The notes under the pieces were generated by a model that made no database searches, was not told where the DNA came from, and saw only the letters and a program-made list of their open reading frames with translations. From positions 1 to 5,520 of the forward strand of contig RFJE01000257.1 in the NCBI GenBank assembly GCA_003695005.1: DNA of 5,520 nucleotides, given 5' to 3'. Of this stretch, positions 5,490 to 5,520 are shown one piece after another. The translations under genes and the position numbers were made by a program. The first letter of the stretch is position 1; every line of letters begins with the position of its first letter. Origin of the DNA: Candidatus Hydrogenedentota bacterium (GTDB lineage: Bacteria; Spirochaetota; Leptospiria; Turneriellales; J094).

Positions 5490-5520
5490 ATTTTTAAAAA
5501 ATTTTCAATAATGGAGAAAA

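Noticed and set aside
5511..5520. ATG at 5511 near the right edge as the start of a + strand gene
   Set aside because: Only three codons are visible and there is no ribosome binding site in the T/A-rich sequence before it.

Overview
This 5.5 kb window is AT-rich and comes from a diderm (Gram-negative-type) bacterium. The evidence for an outer membrane is the C-terminal end of a secretin at the left edge and a complete signal-peptide-bearing beta-barrel protein that ends in phenylalanine. A spirochaete such as a Leptospira relative is possible, but that is only an impression; nothing here fixes the phylum.

Left block (1-3742, all + strand): four tightly packed genes that look like one transcription unit. 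They are the 3' end of a secretin-type outer-membrane channel gene, an Opp/Dpp/Nik-type ABC ATPase overlapping it by 11 bases, a DinG/XPD-type iron-sulfur helicase after a 41-base gap, and a Nudix hydrolase overlapping the helicase by 8 bases with its own strong ribosome binding site. The helicase and Nudix pair suggests a nucleic-acid or nucleotide maintenance theme. The ABC ATPase has no permease or binding protein in view.

Middle block (3743-4979, + strand): a 99-base spacer with an 11-base direct repeat and a possible weak promoter, then a porin-like outer-membrane beta-barrel gene with a strong ribosome binding site, closed by a clear intrinsic terminator.

Right block (4980-5520): a 172-base gap containing a 19-bp near-perfect inverted repeat and a separate GGGGCCCC-centred palindrome, then a minus-strand XRE-family helix-turn-helix regulator. 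Three related TATATA-core motifs sit around its two possible start codons and look like autoregulatory operators. Upstream of it is a possible tiny hydrophobic peptide whose frame depends on a 7-base homopolymer.

Most of the window is ordinary housekeeping and envelope content. The part that best deserves a second look is the right block: two unexplained palindromes plus the small regulator with its repeated sites. I see no CRISPR array, rRNA, tRNA, transposase or recognisable defence system.
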